This document shows, in pieces, positions 18,041 to 26,422 of a stretch of 64,000 bases of DNA. The notes below the pieces were generated by a model. That model was given only the letters and a program-made list of their open reading frames with translations. It was not told the origin of the DNA and did no database searches. Origin of the DNA: UBA3478 sp036782715 (GTDB lineage: Bacteria; Bacteroidota; Bacteroidia; Flavobacteriales; Flavobacteriaceae); contig DAIPYN010000007.1 of the NCBI GenBank assembly GCA_036782715.1, positions 1 to 64,000 of the forward strand, read 5' to 3'. Both the position numbers and the translations under genes were made by a program. Position 1 is the stretch's first letter, and each line of letters opens with the position of its first letter.

Positions 18041-19452
18041 ATAGAATTTCTATTCACTCAAGCGGATTAACCCTTTTTGGTTTTACTCTTGGGGCATTGA
18101 ACACCCTTGTGCTTTATACCCGATTAGTAGGTGTAGAACAATACGGTACGATTGCTTTTATTCTAGCATCCGCTACACTTATTTCGCCCTTTATCAGTCT
18201 AGGCATGCCTCAAGGGCTACTTCGATTCTATGATTCGATTACCCCTATTGAAAGGCCCCGTTTATTAGGTTTTGCTATACTAGCAATCTCGCTGATTAGT
18301 TCAATTTTATTTGGTGTCGTTTATTTCTTTAATGAATGGTTAGGCCAATACTCTGAGGCTATCAATAGTCTCCCCTTATATGAGTCTATTATTATTTTGG
18401 CTATTGCATTATCAATGGGAGTGTTCGAGCTTGGTTTTGCTTTGACTAAGCTTCAATTTAAACCACGATTTGGTGTTTTTTTAAAAGAAGTATACCCTCG
18501 TTTACTGATCACCCTATACCTAATTCATCTTATTTGGTCTGATTTTTATTGGAGACCCTTTATTCTGTTTTTATTATTGAGCTATTTATCCCGAGCGTTA
18601 CTCATATGGATCACAGCCTTAAAAATATCGGGAATTTTACCCTCCTTTAATTTTAAAGGTTTAGGGTTGAATAAGATACTTAGCTACTCGTTTTTGGTAT
18701 TACTAGGGAGTTCTTTAAGTCTGTTCTTTTTAGAGGTAGATAAAGTAATGCTGTTCGAATTGATGACTGCTTCTGAGGTGGCTAATTATACCGTAGCTGT
18801 TTTTATCGCAACCACCGTTGCAATTCCGTTTAGAGGTTATTTACCCCTATATGGCCCTAAAACAGCCCGCTCATACCACCTAGATAGCAACTCGTTCCAT
18901 GTCGCTGATGAATTAAAATCTGCTAACGATCAAATTTTAGATCTTAGTTCACTTATTGTTCTATTGTTGTTGACTGCATTGCCTTTGATTCAATTAGTTC
19001 TGCCGGCTGAGTTTGAAAAGGGTTTGGAATTAATCCCCATTTTAATTTTCGCCAAATTTATCGACTCTATTTCTGGCTTGACCACGCCACTATTTCAATA
19101 CTCGAAATTTTATTCAAAGTATCTTGTTTTAAGCATTTTGATGTTTGCTCTACTGGTACTTACCAACGTTTGGATGATTCCTTTATACGGTCTTAAAGGT
19201 GCCGCTTTTGCTACCGCGCTAACATTTTGTGTTTTCTCTGCATTAAAACATGGGTTGGCTTGGAGATGGTTTCGAATAGCACTTGTAAACCGTAGCTATT
19301 TTTGGCCAGTCTTATTGATTGTTTTATCCAGTTTGGCTTGGATTTTATTCGAGGATTATGCGGTTTATGTTTCTATCGGATTATTAGCGATTTTTCTAAT
19401 GCAACTAAACCAAAGGGGAAAGCTTCGAGAATTTCTTAAATCTTTAATCTAA
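18037..19452 (+). CDS. Polysaccharide flippase (MOP superfamily, Wzx-like)
   Basis: The 471-residue protein is almost entirely membrane helices; I count about 12-14 hydrophobic segments, the usual number for O-antigen or lipid-linked oligosaccharide flippases. The N-terminus (GLTLFGFTLGALNTLVLYTRLVGVEQYGTIAFILA) is typical, with YG in the first loop. It presumably moves lipid-linked sugar units across the cytoplasmic membrane for the enzymes encoded just upstream. Its last 17 bases overlap the 3' end of the convergent uvrA gene. No polymerase or ligase gene is visible in the window. Confidence 0.88.
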   Translation: MNRISIHSSGLTLFGFTLGALNTLVLYTRLVGVEQYGTIAFILASATLISPFISLGMPQGLLRFYDSITPIERPRLLGFAILAISLISSILFGVVYFFNEWLGQYSEAINSLPLYESIIILAIALSMGVFELGFALTKLQFKPRFGVFLKEVYPRLLITLYLIHLIWSDFYWRPFILFLLLSYLSRALLIWITALKISGILPSFNFKGLGLNKILSYSFLVLLGSSLSLFFLEVDKVMLFELMTASEVANYTVAVFIATTVAIPFRGYLPLYGPKTARSYHLDSNSFHVADELKSANDQILDLSSLIVLLLLTALPLIQLVLPAEFEKGLELIPILIFAKFIDSISGLTTPLFQYSKFYSKYLVLSILMFALLVLTNVWMIPLYGLKGAAFATALTFCVFSALKHGLAWRWFRIALVNRSYFWPVLLIVLSSLAWILFEDYAVYVSIGLLAIFLMQLNQRGKLREFLKSLI

Positions 19453-22198
19453 GGTATTTAGCGGTGTATGAATCCTGAGACAATATTACTTCTTCGGGAG
19501 TGCCAACGGTAAGCAGTTGTCCACCCTTATTTCCTCCGACAGGTCCTAAATCAATAATATGATCGGCACATTTTATAAGATCAAGATGGTGTTCAACAAC
19601 GATAACTGTATGGCCATTCGCAATAAGAGCGGTAAAAGAATCTAAAAGGAGCTTGATATCGTGAAAGTGTAATCCTGTGGTGGGTTCATCAAATATGAAA
19701 AGGGTTCGAGAACTATTATTTCCTTTACTTAGAAATGATGCTAGTTTAATTCTCTGAGCCTCACCGCCAGATAAAGTTGCAGAGGACTGCCCGAGTTGAA
19801 CATACCCTAAGCCTACATCGATTAGTGGGCGTAACTTTCTAGCAATTTTATACTCACCGTGAGTTTCAAAAAAATCAAAAGCTTCTTGTACCGTGAGTTT
19901 TAAAAGATCGTGAATATTCTTTTCTTGGAATTGAACCTCAAGAACCTCTTCTTTGAATCGAGTGCCTTTACACGCCTCGCAGGTGAGCACTACATCGGCC
20001 ATAAATTGCATTTCTACGGTTACTTCACCGTCACCTTTACATTGATCACAACGTCCGCCGTCTATATTAAAAGAGAAATGTTTTGCCTTGAATTGATTGA
20101 GTTTACTCCTCTTCTGACGTGCCATCAATTCTCTGATATCATCATACGCTTTTATATAGGTAACTGGGTTAGATCTAGAAGAACGTCCGATGGGGTTTTG
20201 ATCAACCATTTCAATGGCTTCAATTCTCTTTAAACTTCCACTGATATGATCGTGTTCCAAAGCTTTAGGGCCATGACCTTGAAGATGTTTTAAGACTGCA
20301 GGATATAGAATACCTCTAATGAGTGTACTCTTTCCACTACCTGAAACCCCTGTTACTACGGTTAGACAATCTAATGGAATACTTACGTCAATATTTTTTA
20401 AGTTATGCGCACGTGCTCCTTTAATATCTATAAAGTATTTAGGTTTTATTCGCTTTTCTGGAATAGGTATTTCTAATCTTCCAGTCAAGTAATTAGCGGT
20501 AAGAGCCTCTGACTTTAAAAATTGCTCAGGTGATCCTTCGGCTACTACTTCACCTCCGAGGCTACCAGCGAATGGTCCAATATCAATGAGATAATCGGCT
20601 GACTTCATAATATCCTCATCATGCTCCACTAAAATCACAGTGTTTCCTAAATCTCTAAGGTCTTGCAGAACTTCAATGATTTGATGAGTGTCTTTCGAGT
20701 GAAGACCAATAGTAGGTTCATCAAGAATATACATGGATCCAACCAGGCTGCTTCCAATAGCATTAGCTAAATGTATCCGTTGACTTTCACCACCCGATAA
20801 AGTACTTGACTTTCTGTTTAGGGTTAAATAGCCCAATCCAACCTTTACTAAGTACTCTAATCTCGAAGTAATCTCGATGATAATTCGTTCTGATACTGCT
20901 TTATCATGTTCGTTTAGATTGACGCTTTTTATCCAATCGAGCAAATCTTCAGCAGGCATTAATAGTAGCTCGGCAATACTTTTGTCAGCAACTTTTACGT
21001 AGGAAGCCTCTTTGCGAAGACGTTTGCCTTCGCATTCTGGACACTCTGATCGACCGCGATATCTAGAAAGCAGTACACGGTTTTGAATTTTATAGTTCTT
21101 TTCTTCGATTTTATCGAAAAACGCGTCGATTCCTGTAAACAACTTTCGCTCCTTCCAAATAATCAATTTTGTTTCATCACTGAGTTCAAACCAAGGCTTG
21201 TGAATAGAGATACCAACAGATGCAGCTTTAGCTATAAGCTTATCCTTGTATCGAACAAATCGATCGCTATTCCATGGAGCAATTGCTCCTTCATAAATTG
21301 ACAAGCCGGTATTAGGGATGACAAGGGTAGGATCAATGCCAATTAAATCACCATATCCTTCACATTTTTTACAAGCCCCTAATGGGTTATTAAAACTAAA
21401 GAGATGTATGCTGGGCTGATCGAAAGTAATACCATCCTTTTCGAAACGATCATTGAATATCTGTTGCAAATCAGTATCCATTGATTCAATGTGTAAGGTA
21501 CCTTTACCTTCGAAGAAAGCATTGTCAACCGCCGCTGAAAGACGATTTTTAAAATCCTCATCTTCCTTTCTGACGATAACTCGGTCGACTACTAATTCAA
21601 AATCTCCTTTAAAATCTTCAGGTAATTGGTCAATTCGATAAACCTTATCCTGATATTTCACCCGAGCAAAGCCTGCTTCTGAATATAATTGTGCAAGTTT
21701 ATGAGCCTCTCTTTTCTCACCAGTATGTATGGGTGCAATAAGTAGCCATTTAGAGCCCTCCTTCTGGGAGATTACAAAATCAACAACATCAGAAACAGTA
21801 TCACGTTTGACAAGTTCTCCAGAAATAGGAGAATAGGTTTTTCCTATTCTAGCGTATAATAGTTTTAAGTAGTCGTAAATTTCTGTCGTCGATCCGACAA
21901 TTGAACGGGGATTTGAGTTGGTCACCTTTTGTTCAATGGCAATGGCCGGGGCTATACCGGTAATATGATCCACCTTCGGTTTGTCTAATTTCCCTAAGAA
22001 TTGTCGTGCATAACTCGATAAACTTTCTACATATCTACGTTGACCTTCGGCATAAAGAGTATCGAAAGCTAAAGATGATTTACCAGAACCCGATAGACCA
22101 GTGATTACGGTAAAACTATTGCGAGGTATACGTACATCGATATTTTTCAAATTATGGAGTCGAGCTCCTTTGATGTGTATGTGACTAGCTTTCAACAC
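19436..22198 (-). CDS. uvrA: Excinuclease ABC subunit A
   Basis: UvrA recognises bulky DNA lesions and loads UvrB in nucleotide excision repair. The 920-residue protein has two ABC ATPase halves: Walker A GLSGSGKSSLAFDT near 33 and GVSGSGKSTLI near 620, with signature motifs LSGGESQRI and LSGGEAQRI. It also has zinc-binding Cys pairs (CKKCEGYGDL; CPECEGKRL; CDQCKGDGEV with CEACKGTRF). QEKVTNSNPRS-like and IEQKVTNSNPRSIVGSTTEIYDY segments are intact, so it is the canonical UvrA rather than a drug-resistance paralogue. The start is GTG 22198, overlapping the end of nth by 7 bases, so the two repair genes are coupled. Its 3' end overlaps the flippase gene by 17 bases. Confidence 0.97.
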   Translation of the reverse strand: MLKASHIHIKGARLHNLKNIDVRIPRNSFTVITGLSGSGKSSLAFDTLYAEGQRRYVESLSSYARQFLGKLDKPKVDHITGIAPAIAIEQKVTNSNPRSIVGSTTEIYDYLKLLYARIGKTYSPISGELVKRDTVSDVVDFVISQKEGSKWLLIAPIHTGEKREAHKLAQLYSEAGFARVKYQDKVYRIDQLPEDFKGDFELVVDRVIVRKEDEDFKNRLSAAVDNAFFEGKGTLHIESMDTDLQQIFNDRFEKDGITFDQPSIHLFSFNNPLGACKKCEGYGDLIGIDPTLVIPNTGLSIYEGAIAPWNSDRFVRYKDKLIAKAASVGISIHKPWFELSDETKLIIWKERKLFTGIDAFFDKIEEKNYKIQNRVLLSRYRGRSECPECEGKRLRKEASYVKVADKSIAELLLMPAEDLLDWIKSVNLNEHDKAVSERIIIEITSRLEYLVKVGLGYLTLNRKSSTLSGGESQRIHLANAIGSSLVGSMYILDEPTIGLHSKDTHQIIEVLQDLRDLGNTVILVEHDEDIMKSADYLIDIGPFAGSLGGEVVAEGSPEQFLKSEALTANYLTGRLEIPIPEKRIKPKYFIDIKGARAHNLKNIDVSIPLDCLTVVTGVSGSGKSTLIRGILYPAVLKHLQGHGPKALEHDHISGSLKRIEAIEMVDQNPIGRSSRSNPVTYIKAYDDIRELMARQKRSKLNQFKAKHFSFNIDGGRCDQCKGDGEVTVEMQFMADVVLTCEACKGTRFKEEVLEVQFQEKNIHDLLKLTVQEAFDFFETHGEYKIARKLRPLIDVGLGYVQLGQSSATLSGGEAQRIKLASFLSKGNNSSRTLFIFDEPTTGLHFHDIKLLLDSFTALIANGHTVIVVEHHLDLIKCADHIIDLGPVGGNKGGQLLTVGTPEEVILSQDSYTAKYLRLKI

Positions 22199-22848
22199 TT
22201 AGACTTTAAATACTGATTAATGACTGATTTTCTGCCGATCGTTTTAGTGATGATGTCTGATTCTAAATTCCATCCTCGAGCCGGAGAGTATTCGCGTCCG
22301 TACCAAATAATCTGTAGATGAAGATCATTCCATTTATCTTTCGGGAAAAGACGCTTTGCGTCTCTCTCAGTTTGAACGACATTCTTACCGTTTGAGAAAC
22401 CCCAGCGATACATTAATCGATGAATATGAGTATCGACAGGGAAGGCTGGCGTTCCGAAGGCTTGTGAGATCACCACACTTGCCGTTTTATGACCGACAGC
22501 AGGTAATTGTTCTAATGCCTCTAAATCATTAGGTACTTCACCCTGGTACCTATCGATGAGAATCTGAGATAAACCGTGTATTCCTTTCGATTTCATCGGA
22601 GATAACCCAACTGGTTTAATAATCTCTCTTATTTCTTCGACGCTCATTTTTACCATATCGTATGGAGTGTCGGCTCGTTCGAAAAGGAGCGGAGTGATCT
22701 GGTTAACTCGCACATCTGTACTTTGTGCTGATAGCAGAACGGCAATTAATAAAGTATAGGGGTCTTTATGATCAAGAGGTATAGGGATTTCAGGATATAA
22801 TTTTTCAAGGGTTTCTATACAGAAATCCACTTTTTCACTCTTAGTCAT
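22192..22848 (-). CDS. nth: Endonuclease III-like DNA glycosylase lacking the [4Fe-4S] cysteines
   Basis: A 218-residue helix-hairpin-helix DNA glycosylase/AP lyase for oxidised pyrimidines in base excision repair. The HhH motif LEQLPAVGHKTASVV holds the catalytic Lys, and FPVDTHIHRLMYRWGF holds the catalytic Asp. The C-terminus reads YGREYSPARGWNLESDI, where canonical EndoIII has a cysteine of the C-x6-C-x2-C-x5-C cluster loop; only one Cys remains, as the last residue. The iron-sulfur cluster is therefore absent. It is co-transcribed with uvrA and divergent from bcp. Confidence 0.93.
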   Translation of the reverse strand: MTKSEKVDFCIETLEKLYPEIPIPLDHKDPYTLLIAVLLSAQSTDVRVNQITPLLFERADTPYDMVKMSVEEIREIIKPVGLSPMKSKGIHGLSQILIDRYQGEVPNDLEALEQLPAVGHKTASVVISQAFGTPAFPVDTHIHRLMYRWGFSNGKNVVQTERDAKRLFPKDKWNDLHLQIIWYGREYSPARGWNLESDIITKTIGRKSVINQYLKSKC

Positions 22849-22855
22849 AAATCGG

Positions 22856-22863
22856 TAACTTTA
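22856..22863 (+). promoter_or_regulatory. Promoter -7-like box for bcp
   Basis: TAACTTTA fits TAnnTTTG except for the last base and lies 15 bases before the bcp ATG. It faces the nth -7 box across a 3-base gap. Confidence 0.45.
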
Positions 22864-22866
22864 TAA

Positions 22867-22874
22867 CAAAAATA
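22867..22874 (-). promoter_or_regulatory. Promoter -7 box for nth-uvrA
   Basis: TATTTTTG on the minus strand is an exact TAnnTTTG match, 19 bases before the nth ATG. Confidence 0.58.
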
Positions 22875-22877
22875 GTT

Positions 22878-23339
22878 ATGAATACACTTAAAGTAGGAGA
22901 TAAGGCTCCTGAATTTCAGGTTTTAAATCAAAATGAAAACCCCGTAAAAAGTTCTGACCTTAAAGGAAGGGCTTATATACTCTTCTTTTACCCCAGAGCT
23001 AGTACTCCAGGGTGTACTGCCGAAGCATGCAGTTTAAATGATAAATTTTCAGAATTAAGAAAGAGTGGATTTGAGATTTTCGGGGTAAGTGAAGATACTC
23101 CTGCCAAACAAATGAAGTTCAAGGAAAAATATGGGTTCACCTATGACTTACTTGCCGATACCGAACATCAGTTAATTGATGCTTATGGCGTATGGGGCCC
23201 TAAAAAGTTCATGGGGAAAGAATACGATGGTCTTCATCGTACCACCTTTATTATTAATGCCGACGGAATTATTAGTCACGTAATCAATAAGGTTAGAACC
23301 AAGGATCACGCAGACCAAATTCTTGAACTCTTAGGATAG
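22878..23339 (+). CDS. bcp: Thioredoxin-dependent thiol peroxidase (bacterioferritin comigratory protein, PrxQ)
   Basis: A 153-residue peroxiredoxin that reduces hydrogen and organic peroxides in the cytoplasm. The active-site segment PRASTPGCTAEACSLND (about 36-52) holds the peroxidatic Cys and, five residues later, the resolving Cys, as in the atypical 2-Cys PrxQ group. The C-terminal strand GLHRTTFIINADGII is normal. It starts at ATG 22878, divergent from the DNA-repair pair nth-uvrA, which suits an oxidative-damage theme. Its last 9 bases overlap the convergent gene at 23331. Confidence 0.95.
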   Translation: MNTLKVGDKAPEFQVLNQNENPVKSSDLKGRAYILFFYPRASTPGCTAEACSLNDKFSELRKSGFEIFGVSEDTPAKQMKFKEKYGFTYDLLADTEHQLIDAYGVWGPKKFMGKEYDGLHRTTFIINADGIISHVINKVRTKDHADQILELLG

Positions 23340-24806
23340 AATATTCTTGTAGGGGAAAATCTCTTCTGAAACTTTAATGTTTTTGAAGAGGTTTTTTTCT
23401 TTAATAATATCTGCAATTCCTTCAGGAAGCATTTCTTCCCACCCCGGTTGGTTATCAGCAATTTTTTGAAGTATTTCTCTTGAGAAGATGTCTAGATTTT
23501 TCTCATCAAAATCTTCGATATCTTTCACTTTACCGTTGTGCTTGAAGAACTTATAGAGATCTTTCATTCGCGGGTGAACCTTGATATTATCACTATTTAA
23601 AATAGCACCAGTACTCGGGTCTTTCATAGGATAGAGATAAACCTTTACATTCTTGAAGAATAACTTTCCGAAAGCTTCTAGAATACCTCCACTTAAGTGG
23701 CGGTAGTACTTCTCGTCAAATACGTCAATAAGGTTGTTGAGTCCCATCGTTAAACCAATGCGGTTTTTCGTGTATTTGTGGAAGTACTCAACCAGTTTAT
23801 AGTATTCTTGAAATTTTGAAATCATTACAGTGTGCCCCAAAGAGCTCAATAGTTCCGCTCGAGCTAGGAAATCTTTCTCATCGATATCGCCATGCGCTTT
23901 AAGGTTATCTAGCGTAATTTCGAAGATGACCTCGGTATTCTTCTGATTTACCTTTTCCTCGTTCATGAAAATCTTACTCGATTTGTTCAGCATATCGATG
24001 TTGACCCTGGTAACCGGTCTAAAACTACCGCGTAACGCGAGGATGTTTTTCTTGTAGAGTAAAGCAGCAGGTAATAGGTTATTGCCATCTGGACCAAACA
24101 TAACTGCTTCAGTCATATTGTTTTTAATCAGCTGCAAACTCATTAAGCGATTGTCTACCTGCTCAAAATGGGGACCAGAGAAATTAATCATATCAATCTC
24201 TAAGGTGTCTTTGTCAATATGATCGTAGAGGTATTTCAGTAGTTTTTTAGGCTCGTAATGCTTGTAAAACGCACCGTAGATTAAGTTAACTCCAACAATA
24301 CCACATGTTTCTTGCTGTAATCTAGCTTCATTTTGCTTGAAACGAACGTGTAAAATAATTTCATTGTACACCTTTTGATTCGGTTCAAGTTGAAATTTGA
24401 TCCCTAACCAACCATGACCCTTATATCGCTTTGAAAAATCGATGGTTGCTACCGTATTAGCATAGGTAAAAAATAGATAATCGGAATTCTGTGATTTATC
24501 AATACGCTCTTCGAGAAGATTCGTTTCGTGAGAGAGCATTTTTCGAAGTCGAGATTCGGTTACATATCTCCCGTCGTGTTCGGTGCCATAAATAGCGTCA
24601 CTGAATGATTTATCATAAGCGCTCATTGCTTTGGCAATTGTTCCAGAAGCACCTCCTGCTCTGAAAAAATGCCTAGCGGTCTCTTGACCTGCACCAATCT
24701 CGGCAAACGAACCGTAAATATCTTTGTTTAGGTTAATTCGAAGGGTTTTGTCCTGTATGGAGGGGACAACTTCGTATTCACTTTCTCGAAAAACAATTCT
24801 ACTCAT
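23331..24806 (-). CDS. Conserved hypothetical protein (491 aa), family not recognised
   Basis: A soluble-looking protein with no signal peptide or membrane helix. Segments that look conserved include GSFAEIGAGQETARHFFRAGGASGTIAKAMSAYD written in part near residues 33-66, YGTEHDGRYVTESRLRKML near 74, TCGIVGVNLIYGAF near 168, and NDIVHPRMK-like HPRMKDLYKFFKHNG near 425. The early Gly-rich run (GAGQETARHFF) suggests a nucleotide- or phosphate-binding loop, but no standard motif fits. I recall similar ~490-residue proteins in marine Bacteroidota under unreliable names, sometimes a nicotinate-nucleotide enzyme; nothing here supports that. It is a single-gene unit with its own -7 box, convergent with bcp. 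Confidence 0.8.
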   Translation of the reverse strand: MSRIVFRESEYEVVPSIQDKTLRINLNKDIYGSFAEIGAGQETARHFFRAGGASGTIAKAMSAYDKSFSDAIYGTEHDGRYVTESRLRKMLSHETNLLEERIDKSQNSDYLFFTYANTVATIDFSKRYKGHGWLGIKFQLEPNQKVYNEIILHVRFKQNEARLQQETCGIVGVNLIYGAFYKHYEPKKLLKYLYDHIDKDTLEIDMINFSGPHFEQVDNRLMSLQLIKNNMTEAVMFGPDGNNLLPAALLYKKNILALRGSFRPVTRVNIDMLNKSSKIFMNEEKVNQKNTEVIFEITLDNLKAHGDIDEKDFLARAELLSSLGHTVMISKFQEYYKLVEYFHKYTKNRIGLTMGLNNLIDVFDEKYYRHLSGGILEAFGKLFFKNVKVYLYPMKDPSTGAILNSDNIKVHPRMKDLYKFFKHNGKVKDIEDFDEKNLDIFSREILQKIADNQPGWEEMLPEGIADIIKEKNLFKNIKVSEEIFPYKNILS

Positions 24807-24826
24807 GGATTATGCAACTAACGTTA

Positions 24827-24834
24827 CAAAGGTA
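24827..24834 (-). promoter_or_regulatory. Promoter -7 box for the 491-aa protein gene
   Basis: TACCTTTG on the minus strand matches TAnnTTTG exactly and lies 20 bases before the ATG at 24806. Confidence 0.55.
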
Positions 24835-24881
24835 ACAAGTAATCGAGTGAATGCTTAGAAATTTAACGCTAATTTTAGGGC

Positions 24882-25670
24882 GTGAAAGACAGTATTACAT
24901 TAACCTTTTTAGGGACCGGTACTTCTCAAGGAATTCCTGTGATTGGGAGTGAGCACCCGGTCTGTCTTAGTACTGATATCAAAGACAAAAGACTTCGTAG
25001 TTCTGTTCTAATTGAAGGTGCTGAAACTAATGTAATTATCGATTGCGGCCCAGATTTTCGACAACAACTCCTTAAGAATCCAGTAAAACGTTTAGATGCA
25101 GTGCTTATTACTCACGAGCATGCAGACCATACCATGGGTTTAGATGATATTAGACCTTTCTTTTTTAGGCAGGGAGACATGCAATTTTATGCTACTGAAA
25201 AGGTTTTTAAGGCCTTATCCCAACGATTCGATTATATATTCGATGAAAATTATCAGTATCCCGGAGTTCCTGAGATTACTAAGAATTACATTGTAAAAAA
25301 CGTTCCTTTTAAAGTGAAGGAATTTCAATTTTTACCAATCGAAGTAGATCATGCTGGGATGCAGGTGTTAGGGTTTAGAATAGGTCGTTTGGCCTATATT
25401 ACAGATATCAAGCAGATCTCTGAAGATCAAATAGCTTTGTTAAGCAACTTAGATGTATTGATTATTAACGCATTACGACCTGAGCCGCACCATTCTCATT
25501 TGTCGCTAAGTGAGGCCATTGATTTGGGAAAACGAATTGGTGCAAAAAGAACTTATTTTACACATATAAGTCATACCATGGGTTTTCATAAGGAGGTGTC
25601 TGCTGACTTACCCGAAGGTTTTTTCTTAGCTTATGACAATTTAAAACTAGAATTCGAAAGTAATGAGTAA
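24882..25670 (+). CDS. Metallo-beta-lactamase-fold hydrolase (PhnP-like)
   Basis: The 262-residue protein begins LTFLGTGTSQGIPVIG and carries the metal-binding HEHADHTMGLDDIRPF (HxHxDH) near residue 78. Further ligands are likely in VDHAGMQVLGF and at the end in TYFTHISHTMGFH. The combination GTSQGIP plus HADHTMGLDD is characteristic of PhnP-like phosphodiesterases, which hydrolyse cyclic phosphate or similar small substrates. No phosphonate genes are nearby, so the physiological substrate is open. The start is GTG 24882; a weak -7-like TAATTTTA lies at 24870-24877. The last 8 bases overlap the start of a small membrane protein gene. Confidence 0.87.
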   Translation: MKDSITLTFLGTGTSQGIPVIGSEHPVCLSTDIKDKRLRSSVLIEGAETNVIIDCGPDFRQQLLKNPVKRLDAVLITHEHADHTMGLDDIRPFFFRQGDMQFYATEKVFKALSQRFDYIFDENYQYPGVPEITKNYIVKNVPFKVKEFQFLPIEVDHAGMQVLGFRIGRLAYITDIKQISEDQIALLSNLDVLIINALRPEPHHSHLSLSEAIDLGKRIGAKRTYFTHISHTMGFHKEVSADLPEGFFLAYDNLKLEFESNE

Positions 25671-25788
25671 GAGTATTTTTAGATATTTATTTTTCTTCAC
25701 ATTAATCATCCTCATTTTTTTAGCGGTTAATTATCAGCGAAAATTAGAGCAATTAACCGATCAGCTAGAGCAGTGTGAAGCTCGCTAA
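25663..25788 (+). CDS. Small membrane-anchored protein (41 aa), unknown function
   Basis: An ATG at 25663, overlapping the stop of the metallo-hydrolase gene by 8 bases, opens a 41-codon frame to TAA 25786-25788. The peptide starts MSKSIFRYLFFF, has one strongly hydrophobic helix (about residues 8-22) and a short coiled-coil-like tail (QRKLEQLTDQLEQCEAR). Translational coupling, the clean membrane-anchor design and the tight fit between two genes argue for a real gene. Its 3' end overlaps the next, convergent gene by 4 bases. Function unknown. Confidence 0.6.
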   Translation: MSKSIFRYLFFFTLIILIFLAVNYQRKLEQLTDQLEQCEAR

Positions 25789-26417
25789 GCCTTTGAGTTT
25801 ATAAAGCTTAGGAAGTCGCGAAAATTATCGGGATGAACCTGGTGCCCGGTAGGGTAATTGCGATAATCAATTTTCAAACCTTGACTCTTCATTTTGTCGG
25901 CAGAGTGTTGAGACCATTCTACAGGTATTACCTGATCTTCAGTGCCGTGTGAGAGAAAGAAATGGGTGTTAGGTAAATATTTCATTTCTGAAGGAAGAAT
26001 CTCTTCATTGAGATAGCCACTTAGCCCAATAATAGAATAAAAAGAGTCTGGGTAATGGTAACTTAAGGCGAGACTAAGAATGCATCCTTGACTAAATCCT
26101 AGCAGGTGCACTTTCCCTGTTAAATGATATTTATTCCTCAAGAAGTCAATTTCTGTTTTAATTCTTTTTACAGAGTCTTCAGCTTGTTTAATATCGTTCC
26201 ATTTTGTTCCATCTACCTCGAAAGTAATTGTATACCACGCAAACCCGGAGAACCCTGTTGAATAAGGCGCTCGTAGAGAAAATACGGTTAAGTGCTTTGG
26301 TAAATACCTTGCAAAACCAAAAAGATCTTCTTCTGAACTGCCATAACCATGAAGCAAGACAATACAATCCCCAGAAGGTTCTTCAGATGCTTTATGAAGG
26401 TAGTGTAGGTGCTCCAT
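25785..26417 (-). CDS. Alpha/beta-hydrolase, phospholipase/carboxylesterase family
   Basis: A 210-residue serine hydrolase of the acyl-protein thioesterase/carboxylesterase type. Seen: the oxyanion segment VLLHGYGSSEEDLF near residue 20, the nucleophile elbow GFSQGCILSLAL near 108-119, the Asp in LSHGTEDQVIPVEW, and the His in NYPTGHQVHPDNF. There is no signal peptide. It is likely a cytoplasmic esterase for short acyl esters; the natural substrate is unknown. It lies 5 bases after the dihydroorotase-like gene and is probably co-transcribed with it. Confidence 0.88.
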   Translation of the reverse strand: MEHLHYLHKASEEPSGDCIVLLHGYGSSEEDLFGFARYLPKHLTVFSLRAPYSTGFSGFAWYTITFEVDGTKWNDIKQAEDSVKRIKTEIDFLRNKYHLTGKVHLLGFSQGCILSLALSYHYPDSFYSIIGLSGYLNEEILPSEMKYLPNTHFFLSHGTEDQVIPVEWSQHSADKMKSQGLKIDYRNYPTGHQVHPDNFRDFLSFINSKA

Positions 26418-26422
26418 TGAGA

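Noticed and set aside
19910..20233. 107-codon plus-strand frame inside uvrA
   Set aside because: Fully contained in the zinc-finger and second ATPase part of uvrA; composition is that of a reverse reading.
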